A DNA stretch of 64,000 nucleotides from Enoplolaimus lenunculus (GCA_030248215.1 JASANG010001467.1:62001-126000); one strand, 5' to 3'; counted from the first letter of the stretch, positions 1 through 12,294 are shown. The notes: generated by a model from the sequence alone, not told the origin. Program-made: numbers and translations.

Positions 1-1361
1 GATTCGATTCTAACGTTAGAGTTAATCTACCAGTCCGTGGGTGTACGGAATGCAGTAGGCCCACACGATGAGGATTTTTCGTTTGAACCGGGTTTTACAT
101 ACCAGATTCCTTGAATGTTTTCGAAACTTTTGTCGGCGTGGGAAAAGTCATTTGCATTTGACGCCTGGCTCGTAGCCATGCACACCGTGCTAGAGAAGGG
201 ATAAAAAATTTTTGAGGAATGCACACAAGGTTGTCAGATGACTTTGAAGTCAGGCAGACACTTTTCTAGGGTGGCTCAAAATTCTACTTGAGGCTGTCCC
301 CCTCTGGTTTGCCTACGACTTCAATTTGAAGCGTGACGACCATTCTGTGTAGTTACGAACCTGCTTTAGCTCAATACAAATATGTATAATCTTAGTTCAG
401 TTTTTTCATACGGAATAGCTTTTCTGAACAGCGGTAACACTGACATGCTGGAAGGTACATTCGTCTTAGCGGGACTGTGTGAAAGTTTTTTAGCAGTCTG
501 ACTAATATGTCATATTTGGTTATAATGGAGATGTCAAAAAATAAATAAAATCAGATATTTCAGCATCAGTAACTCCTCATTTGATAGAACATCATGATTT
601 AGCTATACTGAAGTCATAGACCATGCCAGTGAGGTACTCACGGATCAACCCATGGTCGTGGTTTTTGTTCGGGCAGTTTTATAAAACGTTTTTCAGTTGG
701 TATTGCAATAGCTTCATTGTGAAATTTTATGAAACGCAACGAACATTTCCCAAATCCTGGCTACGCTGCTGGTGCTGACTGACGAGTGAAACGTTTACAT
801 GTTTGGTTACAATTGCTCAACATTTGTATTTTATTATGTTATGATGTCTTATTGTTTAAAGGTGTTTCTGTTTAGCGGCGGATTGAGAAATTTCTGACGC
901 GGCGGGCGGGCTGGCAAAAGTTATGAAACGCAATCTTTACTGTATGCTATTGTCCCAATTTTCTGTGGTCTAAATTTGTAAGGTACGGACCTTAGCATTT
1001 TATCACAAAAATGTTCGACGGGGAGGCGTATGTCCTTTCCTTTCCCCCTCTGAATCCGCTTGTGGTTGTGTTAATATTTCGCTTATATGTAATTACTGGG
1101 TTTAGGACAGAGTTACAACATAGGAAACTTAAAAAAATGGCTGTTGCTTAAATAAACTGCATGGATAGAGAGGATATAACCCGTCCCAAACTTTTCAACA
1201 TACAAGAAACAAGCACATTTTTTACATGCTTTAGAATAACTTTCTGTATTCTGGAGAGGTTAAAGTTTTTTCTCGAAATTATATTTTCCAGAACCGAGCA
1301 AACCTGGAGGTGCATCCTTAGCTAAATCCAGCTCAGCTGTGTGCACGTTAGTTGAGTCTTT
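1..1361. other. Non-coding stretch with a relic repeat
   Basis: No convincing exon is visible. Positions about 870-1070 carry a relic of the repeat that also occurs at 24615-24910: both share a GGCGGAT-type end, the phrase GACGCGGCGGG or GACGGGGGTGCGGG, GGCTGGCAAAAGTTATG, and a small palindrome around GTAAGGTA..GACCTTA. The rest looks like unique AT-rich sequence. Confidence 0.5.
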
Positions 1362-1948
1362 AGGGTTGCGCTATACTTGTCACATAGCGCCGTCCTGCGC
1401 CGTTTGTCGCTGTCCTGTGCCGTTTGTCACCATACGGTATCGTGCGTGCGTAATTCACGTACGATACCGCACGGTGACGGATGGCGCCGAACGGTGAGGT
1501 ACGGTGCCTCACAAGTGACGCACAGTGACGGACTGTGAAAGACGTCAACAAAAGTACAGCCGAGTCAGAACTGCACGATCGGTACGACGGGCGTGCTATT
1601 TGCAGCGCCAATATCGGTAGTACCTCCATGTGAGAGCTGCACGGTTTGGGACGACCCCATTTCTCAAAGCACTGCGAACATACATGGTTTTGCTCCTTAA
1701 TTTCTTCGAAACATATGGCCACGATGGGAATCGAACCTCGGCCCTCTCGGTCGCGAATCAAACGCGCTATCCATTACCACGATGGGAATCGAACCTCGGC
1801 CCTCTCGGTCGCGAATCAAACGCGCTATCCATTACACCACACGGCCGATGTTATAATTTTCTCTAACGCTATATGTGCACATATGTATTACATTACACAC
1901 TATGCACATACATATGCTACACCACGTATATCAACATAGCGCAACCCT
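1362..1948. mobile_element. Inverted-repeat DNA element with hairpin and tRNA-like insert
   Basis: The ends are perfect 13-bp inverted repeats, AGGGTTGCGCTAT at 1362-1374 and its complement at 1936-1948. Near the left end are GCGCCGT-type words and an imperfect 49-bp hairpin (1428-1476). Two tandem copies of a 58-bp tRNA-like segment lie at 1719-1834. I see no open transposase and no clear target duplication. Related GCGCCG-rich sequence recurs at 48700-48910 and 61580-61735, and the right end resembles 43540-43610, so this is one member of a dispersed family. Confidence 0.6.
1719..1847 (-). repeat. Tandemly duplicated tRNA-like (Arg-like) segment
   Basis: Read on the minus strand, 1847 down to 1777 begins GGCCGTGTGGTGTAATGGAT, has a box-B-like GAGGTTCGATTCCC and ends ATCGTGG. 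The general layout matches arginine tRNAs. A 58-bp part is repeated immediately next to it. The anticodon and T stems do not pair properly, so this is a tRNA-derived repeat or pseudogene rather than a working tRNA gene. Confidence 0.6.
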
Positions 1949-2106
1949 TACTGAACACAGTTGAGGAACGTCCGAGATATCACGTAGACGTGGCGTGGTT
2001 TATTACTGAATGTACATAGATGTTTGAGAACAGTATCGTTGAGATATATTTGTTTTCGTTTATGTGACCGTTTTCTCAAATGCATAGTTGCCCTATCTCC
2101 AGTTAG

Positions 2107-2496
2107 CAGGGTGCAACCGGAATTCCGGTTCCGGTTCCGGCATTTTTTCACCTTCCGGTTCCGGTAAATTTTTACCGGATTTAAAAATTCCGGTATTATA
2201 ATTTGGCCGTTTCTTAACTTTGCTAATTTTTAAGAATCTCTTTTGAAAGCCACTTGTACTCCGAATATAAGCCATTGATGGTGGATTTCACTTCAGTCGA
2301 TGATGAAAATCTAAAATACAACAAATAAAGTAAATACCTATGTTCGACTAAGGTTATTTCACAAATAATAGAGCAAAAAATAAGATTAAAATGAAATTTT
2401 TGGTGAAATGCATTTTTCACTTTCCGGTTCCGTTTCCGGTTCCGGTAAAATTTTCAAATTCCGGTTCCGGTAAATTGTAATTCCGGTTGCACCCTG
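2107..2496. mobile_element. hAT-type MITE, CCGGTT family, perfect 8-bp TSD
   Basis: This 390-bp non-autonomous element starts CAGGGTGCAACCGGAATTCC and ends with the complement GGTTGCACCCTG. It is flanked by a perfect 8-bp duplication CCAGTTAG (2099-2106 and 2497-2504), which is the hAT signature. Inside both ends lie arrays of CCGGTTCCGG words in opposite orientation. The AT-rich centre has no coding capacity. Copies or relatives occur at 40724-41128, near 48196, and at 29955-30502. Confidence 0.88.
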
Positions 2497-2504
2497 CCAG
2501 TTAG

Positions 2505-3360
2505 TGATATGTTTTCAAACTGATAAACTCCTATTGCTGTTTTGAATGTTCTCTACTCAGTTTGTACCGTGACATTTGTATTACGGTCAATGTTATATTA
2601 AGGGCGTAACATTTTCCGACGTATAAGCCTAAGACTAGTTTCTCAGTCTTCTAACCGGGCATGCCGCTTAGACTCACTAAGTAGTAGCTAGTTTGATATG
2701 CTTTACAGTTACAATTATATATACGATTCAGTGTTCGACAGAAATTCGACTGCAATTTGCGGAGCTGTTATAGTTACTTTACCCCCTGGTTAATGTAATA
2801 CATACTTGTTAAGTTGATCCACACACTAATGTTAAGTTTGTAAACAAAAGTTTCCCCCTCCACTCAACTGTTTACTATCTATTTAAGAGTAAGCTTATGC
2901 TGAGACTTAGACTTAGGCTAAGCTTCTCGGATGAGGGGGTGTCAATGTAGCAGTTAGGGTATAATTAAAATATGAAGCAAAATATCTATGATAGGTTTAC
3001 CACTAAAATTCTTTGTGAAATCAGTTATAATGCTACTGTTATACATTTCTCGGTATTTCAACTATACATGACACTGACAGTTCTTTAATTTTTTATATAA
3101 ACATATTGTTTTACTGTTTTACTATTTGTTTACATGTCAAAAATAAAAGGTACGTCTTTTTCTGTATGCGACTATAAGATTTTATTCGGCCCATGATACG
3201 CTGAGATCCGTCCCACTGTCCCGGACAACAATAAGCAGGAGTGCAGCGTAGGCTAATTAGCGCCCAAACCATCACACCTGCTTTACATATAAATATATTT
3301 GTATACAATAAACACGGGCGCAGCCAGGGGAGGTTTAAGGTGCCGCCCTACTGTTTTGGT
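2505..3360. other. Intergenic, no gene seen
   Basis: AT-rich sequence without a supportable exon. Around 2890-2930 there is a short run of degenerate TTAGGC/GCTTAGAC words like those at 57050-57420. These look like the edge of an old repeat rather than a telomere. Confidence 0.4.
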
Positions 3361-4132
3361 CAGGGTTGTTTTTCCGGAAAAAATTATGACTGGAAAAAAA
3401 GAATTTTTCCGAAAAAAATGAAAAAATTCATTCTTAATCTGAGTGATCGCTTGTCCCACGCTTAGCTGGTGTTTGGTCAAAAATGCGTGTATTTTGAACT
3501 TTTTGCATATTTGAGCTTCTGATGACATCTGACCATTCCATGCCGAAATTTGAATTTTTGAAAAATTGATTTTTAAGGCCACAAGTACAGCCCCTTGGGT
3601 TGGGACCCAAAATTTTTTCGAAAAGATGGACAAATTATATTTCACGTAGTTTGCAGAGCTGAGTCGATTGGTGTTAAACTTTCTGCAATCAGAAATTGCT
3701 TAACGAGATTTGACAATATTCGTCTTTAGCTCCGTAACATGTGTCAATGGTGCGAGGTTGAATCTAAACGTATTCTTGTGTCAAATAAGCTTGGCCCCAC
3801 TGTCGACGAAACCTAATTAGTGAACCGAACAAGATGCAGACGTAGTTTTCCATTGAATCTCGTGGCAAAGGTTCAATTCTGATCCCATTTTATATAATTC
3901 ATATGCTGCAACTCTCGCTCTTTTCGAAGATATGTGTCTTGGTGGACATATACACACGGTCACTGTTAATGTGTTTAATATGTAAATGTCATCTAAAAAC
4001 GTTATTTTATCATATTTAGTTGCAAATTAAAGAATCGCTTAATATTTTTCCATTTTTTTCATTTTTCCACCCCCTTGGAAAAAAATGGAAAAACATTTTT
4101 TCCGAAAATTTTTTTTCCGGTCAAAAACCCTG
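3361..4132. mobile_element. hAT-type non-autonomous element, TTTTTCCGG family
   Basis: The element begins CAGGGTTGTTTTTCCGGAAA and ends CCGGTCAAAAACCCTG, an imperfect inverted repeat. Flanks GTTTTGGT (3353-3360) and GTTTTGGA (4133-4140) match in 7 of 8 bases, as expected for an 8-bp hAT target duplication. Runs of TTTTTCCGGAAAA-like words sit just inside each end in mirrored orientation. The 770-bp body contains no recognisable transposase. Confidence 0.75.
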
Positions 4133-4146
4133 GTTTTGGATTAAGG

Positions 4147-5165
4147 CCCATGTTACTTGCAGGGGCGCCCCGTTTTCCCGCGGGACGGCGGTAGTGCTGG
4201 AGATCAGTATTTGCTACTCCTGTTGTGATTAAAATTGATATTTAGCTTCATTCCGCATTACCTCGTTCATCAATTTTCAATGAACGAAAAAATTCGCAGT
4301 TTCGTAAAAGGTATTATTAAAATGCAGTGATATACAAGTCAGCTGCGGCTACGAAAGCCGCAGGTGTACAGAGGGGGCGACACGTGACGCAACCTTAACT
4401 ACGAAAATCATCGTTCCCCTCCCCTGACTTAGCAAATTTTGTACAATCTGAAATGAATTTGATTTGTGTTCTATTGTTTTGTTTTCCCACGGAAAATTTG
4501 CAGCTGTTCCGTTTTCCCATTTGCAACAAACAAACCTGTCCCGTTGGCCCAGCACAAAATTGCAGCTGTCCCGTTTTCCCGAAATTTAGCCTGTCCGATT
4601 TTCCAGCGAAAAATTTGCAGCTGTCCCGTTTTTATTAGCCCTAAACAAACCTGTCCTGTTTTCCCGTTTTGCCAGCGAAAAATTGCAGCTCTCCCGTTTT
4701 CCCATTTGTCCGGAACAGGACTGCCCTGTTGTCCCATTTTCCCATCGAAAATTTGCAGCTGTCCCGTTTTCTCATTAGCCCGAAACAAACTTGTCCCATT
4801 ACCATTATCCCGTTTTCCCAGCGAACATTTGCAGCTGTCCCGTTTTCTCATTAGCCCGAAACAAACTTGTCCCATTACCATTATCCCGTTTTCCCAGCGA
4901 ACATTTGCAGCTGTCCCAATTTCCATTTGTCCGAAACAGGCCTTCCATTTTTCCATCTGCCCGTATAATGCTGTCGGCAGGAGTGTATGAATTTACCCCT
5001 ATCCATTCCAGTGTCTTGCTGTCCCGCTGGAAAATTGGACGCCCCTATGGTAACATTGGCAGGTGTTTTTGTATAGTCGAATTTTCAGACAGTTTCTGTT
5101 TTCACCACAACAAAACACCCCTTTGGAAATTTCGGCCAATGTGTAGAACAGGGGTGGAACAGAAG
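4147..5165. repeat. Repeat unit with a CCCGTTTTCCC minisatellite
   Basis: The core, about 4472-4960, is a minisatellite of GCAGCTGTCCCGTTTTCCC words. The last copies repeat with an exact 76-bp period (TTTGCAGCTG at 4752, 4828 and 4904) and earlier copies are shorter and more diverged. The outer sequences GGCCCATGTTACTTGCAGGGG and CGGCCAATGTGTAGAACAGGGG look like diverged inverted ends of a dispersed family also seen near 19180-19290, 40566 and 42757. The array is open in several frames only because the repeat lacks stop triplets. Confidence 0.6.
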
Positions 5166-6789
5166 TATAAAACATATTCCTAAGCCTGAGCATATTAAAG
5201 CCTGAGCGTAAGAGTGAGTTTATACCTTAGCCTAATGTTTAAGCAAAAAATAGTCTTAAGCTTTTAAACGTACTCTATTCCAACCCGAAGAAAATGTTCC
5301 GTCTCTAGCTATTGCACCCCACGAACCCCTTTGCGTTGAAGAGGTCCTAATCGAAACGGAATATATTATAGCCATGCTGTAAAAACGGATAGTAAAAACG
5401 GAAACGGAACGCGAAACGGATATTGAAGTATGTCAATTTCAAGTAAGTTTTATATTTTTATGCCAACACAATTGAGACGTGCAAATATTCACCGGGCTAA
5501 TACAAAAATTCTGATGGCGGATACTCCTAAATTTTTAAAATTATGGATGTGAATTTCGTAACTTTTTTCAGTTCGAAGAATTGCGGTATATGTAAATGAA
5601 AAATTCAGAGAAATTTGCGTAATGGATAAATAATTTTGAGCGTAAAAAAGAACAAAATTTGCAGTATTTCTTTAGCGGAAACGGAAATGGGTGCTGATTT
5701 TTACCAGAAACAGAAACAGAAAGCGATATCCGGTTACACCCTGATTAACGCCTTAGCCCCCTTCCCCACACACTAAGCAAATTTTTACTGGAACAGATAA
5801 AAATTTCAAAACAGTATAACTGTGCGTTTTTGCCAATTTTCAGTGTGAGAATCGCGTAGTGCAGGGTCTAGCGGCCACATCCCCATTCTATTTATTAGGG
5901 TCGCTTGACTTGGCAGCGTTTGAAAGAGCGGCAGTCCCAAAGTAAAAAAAATGGCTGTATGCTGCCGCACTATGCAGGGTGTAAAAGAACAGAAAAAATA
6001 AAGGTAACCAATATTGAACTAGTAAAATACCTGATTTTCGCAGCCAAGTAAACAAAATAATTTTTATCTTATGGTTCGAACGTTAGCTTTGGAAGAAATG
6101 CTTAAGCTAGTTTTATTAAATCGTTTTATCTTTTGTTGGGTGTACGTTTTCCTTATGAAAGTTTTTATGCTGATACAGTACGAACCAGTATTGAGCACTT
6201 AACTGAGTTTAGCTCATTTCTGCGTTCTCTGCTACATTCCTTAATTTGTCGTGTATTGTAAAAAGTTAGGAATGGTTGAAAACGGGAATGCTCGACCGAT
6301 CCGAAGGCGGGTATGGTCTAGTTTCCGATCGATCCTGGAACAGTTTTATGCAGTTTCACACAATCCTACGGTCGTGCCCTATTACAAGACACCGTTCTGC
6401 TTGTTTTACTAAAGAGTAGCAAGTCTGAAATGCAAAATAATGCAACACCAGCCCGTTAGTCTCGGTTACGTCAACTATGGTTTTCCCCGGGTTTCGACGC
6501 TAATAACTTTTATACGAGGGAAGGGATGCCGAGGGTGGGAAGCAGTGTGTCACAGAGAGCACACTGGGAGCCACCCGACATCTATCAGTCCAGTTGGATA
6601 CGTTGGAACTTAAGACATTGTAACTAAGCAGTTGGAAAAGCAGGTGTAAAGTGTGTTCGAACTATTCAGCTACAGATTTATACGCAATATTATTAAGCCG
6701 AATGCGCATGAAATCTGTAGCGTAGGCTTATGGCGAGTACCGAAGCTGCCATCCTATATGAAGATTTAATAGTTTAGCCGAGCTTTAAA
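5166..6789. other. Intergenic with a decayed hAT-like repeat
   Basis: Positions about 5370-5745 carry a weathered CCGGTT-family relic (AAACGGAAACGG words, right end CGGTTACACCCTG). The remainder (5750-6790) shows no exon I can support. Confidence 0.45.
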
Positions 6790-6992
6790 CCCTTTAACTA
6801 AGCAGTTGGAAGAGCGCGTCTTCACAGCGGGGATCCTTAAACGAATACTGTACTACTGCGCCACGCAGTCCGCTTCTCCATCCATCTTTTTCGTCCACTA
6901 TATGAGTCGACTGTATGCTGCCGGCTAGCATACATACAGTGCACTGCACTATATTGCTGTTGACATAATGGGCAATCATGTCTCACATGCTT
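6790..6992 (-). mobile_element. tRNA-derived SINE (GTAGCGCAGTGG family)
   Basis: On the minus strand this matches, in order, the SINE copies at 43.86-44.55 kb: GTGAGACATG, a GTGCA-rich segment, CGACTCATATAGTGGACGA, then a tRNA-like head with box A (GGCGCAGTAGTACAGTA) and GGATCCCCGC. It is more diverged than those copies and the box-B region is shortened. Confidence 0.65.
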
Positions 6993-7918
6993 ACACTGCT
7001 AATACCGGCGATAATCGGATTACACAAGATTATGGTTCTGTCGTGAATTGATTATAAACAACTAACACAGAGCTTCGCGCACGGTCACACCGTTTGTACA
7101 CACTGTTCAACTTGCAGAGCCAGCGCACACCACGGAGTACGCAAAGCTGAGACAGGTATTAGACGCGGGTAAAGCGAAATTATGTAAACAAATACGTTGT
7201 ACACAAGCTTTAATATGCTTTAATATACACCGCGGACAACGAAGAACCTTCAGTCATTTTCTCTCAGACTGCGCTACCGGATATCCGACAACGGCAGAAA
7301 ATCGACATCCGGCTTCGGTATTTTACCTCGCCGGATATTATTTTTAAAAAACTTCAAAACAATTTATACAATCATTCGTATTTATGCCAAGCGCCATCGA
7401 ACTGGTAGACACCGGATACCGTATATTTGTGGTTGTGGTTGTGGTTCCAAATATCATAAAACTGTTTTTGCACGTCAAAATAATCGGTATTGTGAAGCGA
7501 ATGCAATTCAGAGCAATTCATGAATGGACACTGACATGGAATGAAAAATCAATACCAAAGTTAATCTTAAATGCATAAATACACAATTTTGCACGACTCA
7601 AATACTTCCAGCAGTGTACAAATTTAGATCTTATATTCGTTTAAGATCTGGTTCCGGTATATGTAATATATATAGTTTTCTTTACTTCGCCCTTTACTCT
7701 TCCTTCTCTCCTTATTTCTCGCCCACACGCTTTTGTTGCCTCCTGCCGCTGTTTTAACTAGCTAGGTAATTGCCTTCCTTACATAACATGGTCCGGTAAA
7801 GTCAGTATTTTAATGTGTATATTTGAAAAACAACAGCTTTTAGCATGGCTATTAAATCGTAAAATCTATATACGAAACATAAGCCACACTTTATTTTTGA
7901 GTTATTACTTTCTGAAAA
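6993..7918. other. Upstream of ADAP; repeat relic, no exon recognised
   Basis: Around 7270-7345 are words of the GGATATCCGG type seen also at 19440-19560, probably an old MITE. A pyrimidine-rich stretch lies at 7680-7760. I could not identify a promoter or an extra 5' exon for the gene that begins at 7919. Confidence 0.4.
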
Positions 7919-10900
7919 ATGCATCTTGATGTAAGAGTATGCGCCGATTGTCGATGTAAAGGTGTGTTAATTTCTGTAATTTTTGTTTGCATGTGTTTAC
8001 GTCTCGTAATGGATATGTTTATTGACGCCTGTCTGAGACGTTTGGTACTAAAATTCGTATAGTTGGCATGTTCATAGTAGGTTTTCAGTATTTGAGGTTT
8101 ATACTGATTGCTTAATGGCTGACAAGACAAATATACTACATTACTTTGAAATCGCGAAAAATTCGAAGCGCGCCAACTGAAATACTGAAGCGGTATTTAC
8201 AAACTTGCGTTTACATTCAGCAGCAGTGCACAGTTCTGGGGTTTCGCTGGTGGGGTAGGGGTCCCCATTTACAAGACCCAGCTCCCTTCCACTAGACAAA
8301 TTCCCCCAGGTTCAGCCCCCGCACGAAGAAGGACGTGCGGGGCCAATGCAACAGTGAATGTGCAACTGATTTGCTCAACTATGCCAGTGGCAATGCTTAC
8401 CAGTCACTTTTCGTTTAAGTAAAATATTTAAGCTCGAAATCATTTATTAAGTAAACATTTTGCTCAAAAAATAAATTTTCTAAAAAATCGCAATTTTTCC
8501 TGCCTGGTTTAACCCGGAGGCGTTTCTTGAATGCGCCCCCACTCGGCCAAACCCCCTGGGTTGAACCTGTTGGCATTTCTGAAAAAGCCCTCCACTCGAG
8601 ATTGGGTTAGCGAAATACCAACAGCTAATTCAGCGAGCTCTGCAAAAGCTTTAAACTATCCGAGATAACACCGCCTGCAAATGCCAAAAAACATTCTTTG
8701 GATTTTCCGATTATGTTTTATTCCGTTTTAGGCGCTCAGTGGGCGTCTACGAGCTTCAATGTATTCTTGTGTGATGATTGTGCATCAATACACAGGGAAC
8801 TGCCTGATGGCTTGAATATCGTGAAGAATTTGTGTCGTGATAGCATGAATCAGGAAGAGTTGCAGGTATGCTATTAGTTTTATAAATAAAAAGCCCTCTG
8901 GGGCTCTCTTGGTTTTGCTTAAAACGCATCGTTTTGCGCTTTGAAACTGCGTGATATATTTATAGATTTTTAAAATACTATTTCACATCATTTACAAAGT
9001 CATTTTACATAAACTCTACCGAACGAAGGTTAGAATTCAAATACTTACGTGCATGTCGGTTTGTAAGATAATAGTTTGAGTTCTTACGTTTTCACCTTTT
9101 CACATCAGCTGGTACATGTAATTCTTCCGCTTGCATATTGTATTCGATTTGAACATTCATAGTGTCTTAATTGCATTTAGGTACTTCGTCCGGAAGCTAA
9201 TGATTTGGCTGCTGAAATCACTGACCGGTGCATTCCTCCGTGGTATTATAGACCTCGCGCAAATGATTGTTTGTAAGTTTATTTTTGTTACAACTGTATC
9301 TTAATGTTCGTTATTTTTCTTTACCATAAAAATTAAGCATAGTACAGTATGGTCCTTTTTCAAATCTCTAATTTTATAGTTCTTATTTCAGAGCATTGAA
9401 ATATGAGTGGATACAAGGTCGCTATTGTCGTCGTGATTTTGCCGATCATACAGCAATTTCCCGAGCCGCATATACGCAAACTCCGTTCACGTGTCAGTTA
9501 TACAAAAGGGCACGTGACACCTCTCTGTACCAATTAAAACAATTTACACTGTCTGAAAACGATGGACTGTTAAAATATTCTAATCTCGGTGTAAGAAATA
9601 TTGATGAGTTTGACTAGACACGTTTATACGTATTGAAAATAATCAAAATTTCATTTTTGTCCTAAAATTTGGACAATTACGCTTTAGTAATACGCAAACA
9701 TCTGGTTTAGTGTTTTTGTTAATCTACTCTGGGTTAAAGAATAGCCGTATTTAGAAAAGACTGGAGCTGGAAACTGATAAATAACTGGAGCTGGAAACTG
9801 ATAAATAACTGGTTTCGAGTTGTTGTGTTCCGTTTCAAAACAAAGCGTGGTATTATGTCTAATTCAAATTATAGAAAAGACCGACTGCACCTGGGTACAA
9901 CATCCTCGAAACGAATGCGTGTTTCATTCCAGAAAAAATGGGTAAATCGAATGGCCTTCAAATTACGGTTACTACCGAGGAGTCAATCAGAAATTTTTTC
10001 GTCTATACAGATATGTCTCAGGTAACAGTGCCTATTATTGGTATTCTTGAATCCAAATGTTTTTAGACGGCTTTTGAAGTTGTTTATGCTTTTAATAGTT
10101 GGATTCAAACTGATCTAGTTGTGGTAATAAATGGTCGTATTCATATTAAGCATAAAATGCTGAGAAAAGCTTGGAAGTATTTTACTGAAATATGACACGT
10201 AATATTTATTAGCTAAAACTTTGTAAAACTGCTTGTAGTTTTTCAATTTTACTAACTTTAATAGTTGAAACATGTCAAATCGTACTATTTACGTCAATAA
10301 ACGAAAATCTGCTAATTGTGACTGCAGTCTAAGTTTTGAACGGTTTCCTTTGACACAACTGATAAAAACTGTTTAGATCCCAATCCCTCTCGCTACGCCC
10401 TTAGTTACTACAAGGTTAGATTTGCTGTTTATGCTAGCTGCACTAAGGACATGGAAATACTAAATTTTGATGTTTCATCTGTTTTAGGATGTGGTGAATT
10501 TTTTTCAAGCGCTTCGATGTGCGAAATTTCATTTACTGCAACTGGCTTATCCCGCTTCTCAGCCGGAATCTGTAAGAATCACATCTGTTTGTTATATTTT
10601 TGTTTGTAAAAACGATAGTAGAAGACAGATCGATTTAAATTTACTTTTAGATTATATTCCGAAAAATACGTATCTAACTTATAGTTGCGGTCAAACCCAG
10701 GTCATCAACTCTAGTGGGCATATGTACGCAAGTGCGAGCGGCTGCGATTACTAATTTTTGCGTGCATCTGCATGCGCTCGGGTCTGCGGTTGTCCTCAAA
10801 ATGTTGCCTGTATAAGTGTTATTAAACACGTACTTAATATAAAATAGGTTTCAAATTACATAGCCAGCGGTTGCGTGCGATTGCGGTTAACAATCGGGAG

Positions 10901-12099
10901 AGCGTTTGCGTCTGCACTGTACTTAGTTTCCTCCTTAACTGTAGTTCATCCTTCATCAGCAAATGTATAGCTGTATTGTTGAAGTAAGTGATGCCTAATA
11001 GATAAAATTTCGTTGTGAATTTATGAATTTTCTCGATACGAAATAATTATGAAGAGATATTCTGAAAAAAAACAAAAAACTACGAAAAAAGCATTAAAAT
11101 AATAATTTATTTTGAAAAGTTTAATTTTTTTCAATGATGACCTAAAATTAACCGAGACTTTTCATGATCAGTCTCTGTAATCAGGTGTCGAACTCAGTCT
11201 CGGTGTCGGTTTTTAACTGAAACCGCTGGATGTTTTAGTCTGTGTATATATTACGTTAAGGAACACGAGTGATTTAGCGTCTAGTAATTTAAGCTGTGTG
11301 ACGAACTGACAATGCCGTTCCCAAAAGAAGGATGGATGAAGAAAACAGCAAGTAGTGGTGCTGCTAGAATTCGTGACTCTTTTAGGCGGCGCTGGTTCAC
11401 TCTATACGGGCGCTATTTGTACTACTTTGACGGCCCTTTGGCAAGTATTACTAGAAACAAGAACGATTAGATGTTGTTAATATTCAACTGACTTGTAGGG
11501 CATATCAATGGTGTGAAATTGGTTACAGATTCGTTAGTTAAGCGTAACATATCCAAGGTGGAAAGTAGATAAGTGTTTGACAGAAAGTTCCGTTTTCAAT
11601 TTACCGCAGTGCAGATAACATAGTTTGTATTGTTTTAAGGTGCGAAACCGTTAATTACACCACTCCGTTACGTTAGCATGGCATATCCAAATTGCATAGC
11701 GATAGGTGCTTCGCCCATGAACTATGTCGGTACGTGCGATGACGATAAAACGGGAAACATTTAGGGTTATTTTAGAGCGCAACTCCGAAAGGTCGAATAT
11801 TTCTTGGTCATCGCGACATGGGTTACTATATTCACAAAGGCTTCTTACACACGTCAAACGCCAGTGGCACAAGTGTGTCGCCGCCACTGCTCGTAGCGAA
11901 ACTGCTGCCCTCCGACGGGTGTAGCGGTACTTGTCCCGAAATTGGATTTACGATTGTAACCCCCTCGCGTGATCATGTTCTCTTGGTTGAATCTGATATT
12001 GAATGCATGCGGTGGACAGAAGCGCTGGATACGATTGTTAACGCGTTGATTCCTCCGAAAGATCTTGGAAGGTATCGGCAACTGGGCGAAAACGTGTGA
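7919..12099 (+). CDS. ADAP: ADAP/centaurin-alpha: ArfGAP with dual PH domains
   Basis: GTPase-activating protein for Arf GTPases that binds phosphoinositides and acts at membranes and the actin cortex. Exons read from splice sites and homology: 7919-7961, 8732-8865, 9181-9272, 9392-9590, 9875-10021, 10488-10571, 11294-11440, 11776-12099; all phases close, giving 389 aa (human ADAP1 is 374). The ArfGAP zinc finger is CX2CX16CX2C (C8, C11, C28, C31), completed only by splicing exon 1 to 2, with the arginine finger in SIHR (R36). PWYYRPRANDC follows. PH1 spans about 122-228 (KRARDTSLYQLKQF, GLQITVTTEE), PH2 about 244-350 (EGWMKKT, RRRWFTLYGR, GFTIVTPSRDHVLL). Intron 7 appears to use a GC-AG donor (G/GCAAGT at 11441). 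The ATG at 7919 gives a shorter N-terminus than human, so an extra 5' exon is possible. Confidence 0.92.
8230..8610. repeat. Dispersed repeat in ADAP intron 1
   Basis: The segment 8500-8605 (TTGAATGCGCCCCCACTCGG, then CCCCTGGGTTGAACC and CCACTCGAGAT) is clearly homologous to 48480-48610 inside DDAH intron 1. Both copies are followed by AGCGAAAT. No coding potential or ends are clear, so I can only call it an interspersed repeat. Confidence 0.55.
10700..11230. repeat. Two MITE relics in ADAP intron 6
   Basis: Positions 10715-10920 hold GCGGTTGCG/GCGAGCGGCTGCG words at both sides of an AT-rich core, in the style of the other short-word elements. Positions about 11145-11215 carry CCGAGAC and GTCTCGGTGTCGG, resembling the right end of the hAT relic at 33.9-34.7 kb. 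Both are decayed and I could not define ends. Confidence 0.45.
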
Positions 12100-12294
12100 T
12101 TATCGACCGTGTGTTGGTTTTAGGTGCGGATTTTGAATTTGAATAATTGTTGTTTGTCAAATTGCATAAATTTGATATGGAGTAAAGATGCCGGGGCCGA
12201 TACCAACCGGAGTTAAGGTAGATCACGTTAAGATAACCAATATCAACATGAGCTACAATATATACGTAATACGTATATGGTGGCTAACTGGGAA

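Noticed and set aside
4466-4990. 174-aa open frame (and minus-strand 161-aa frame)
   Set aside because: Both are translations of the CCCGTTTTCCC minisatellite; several frames are open and there is no homology.
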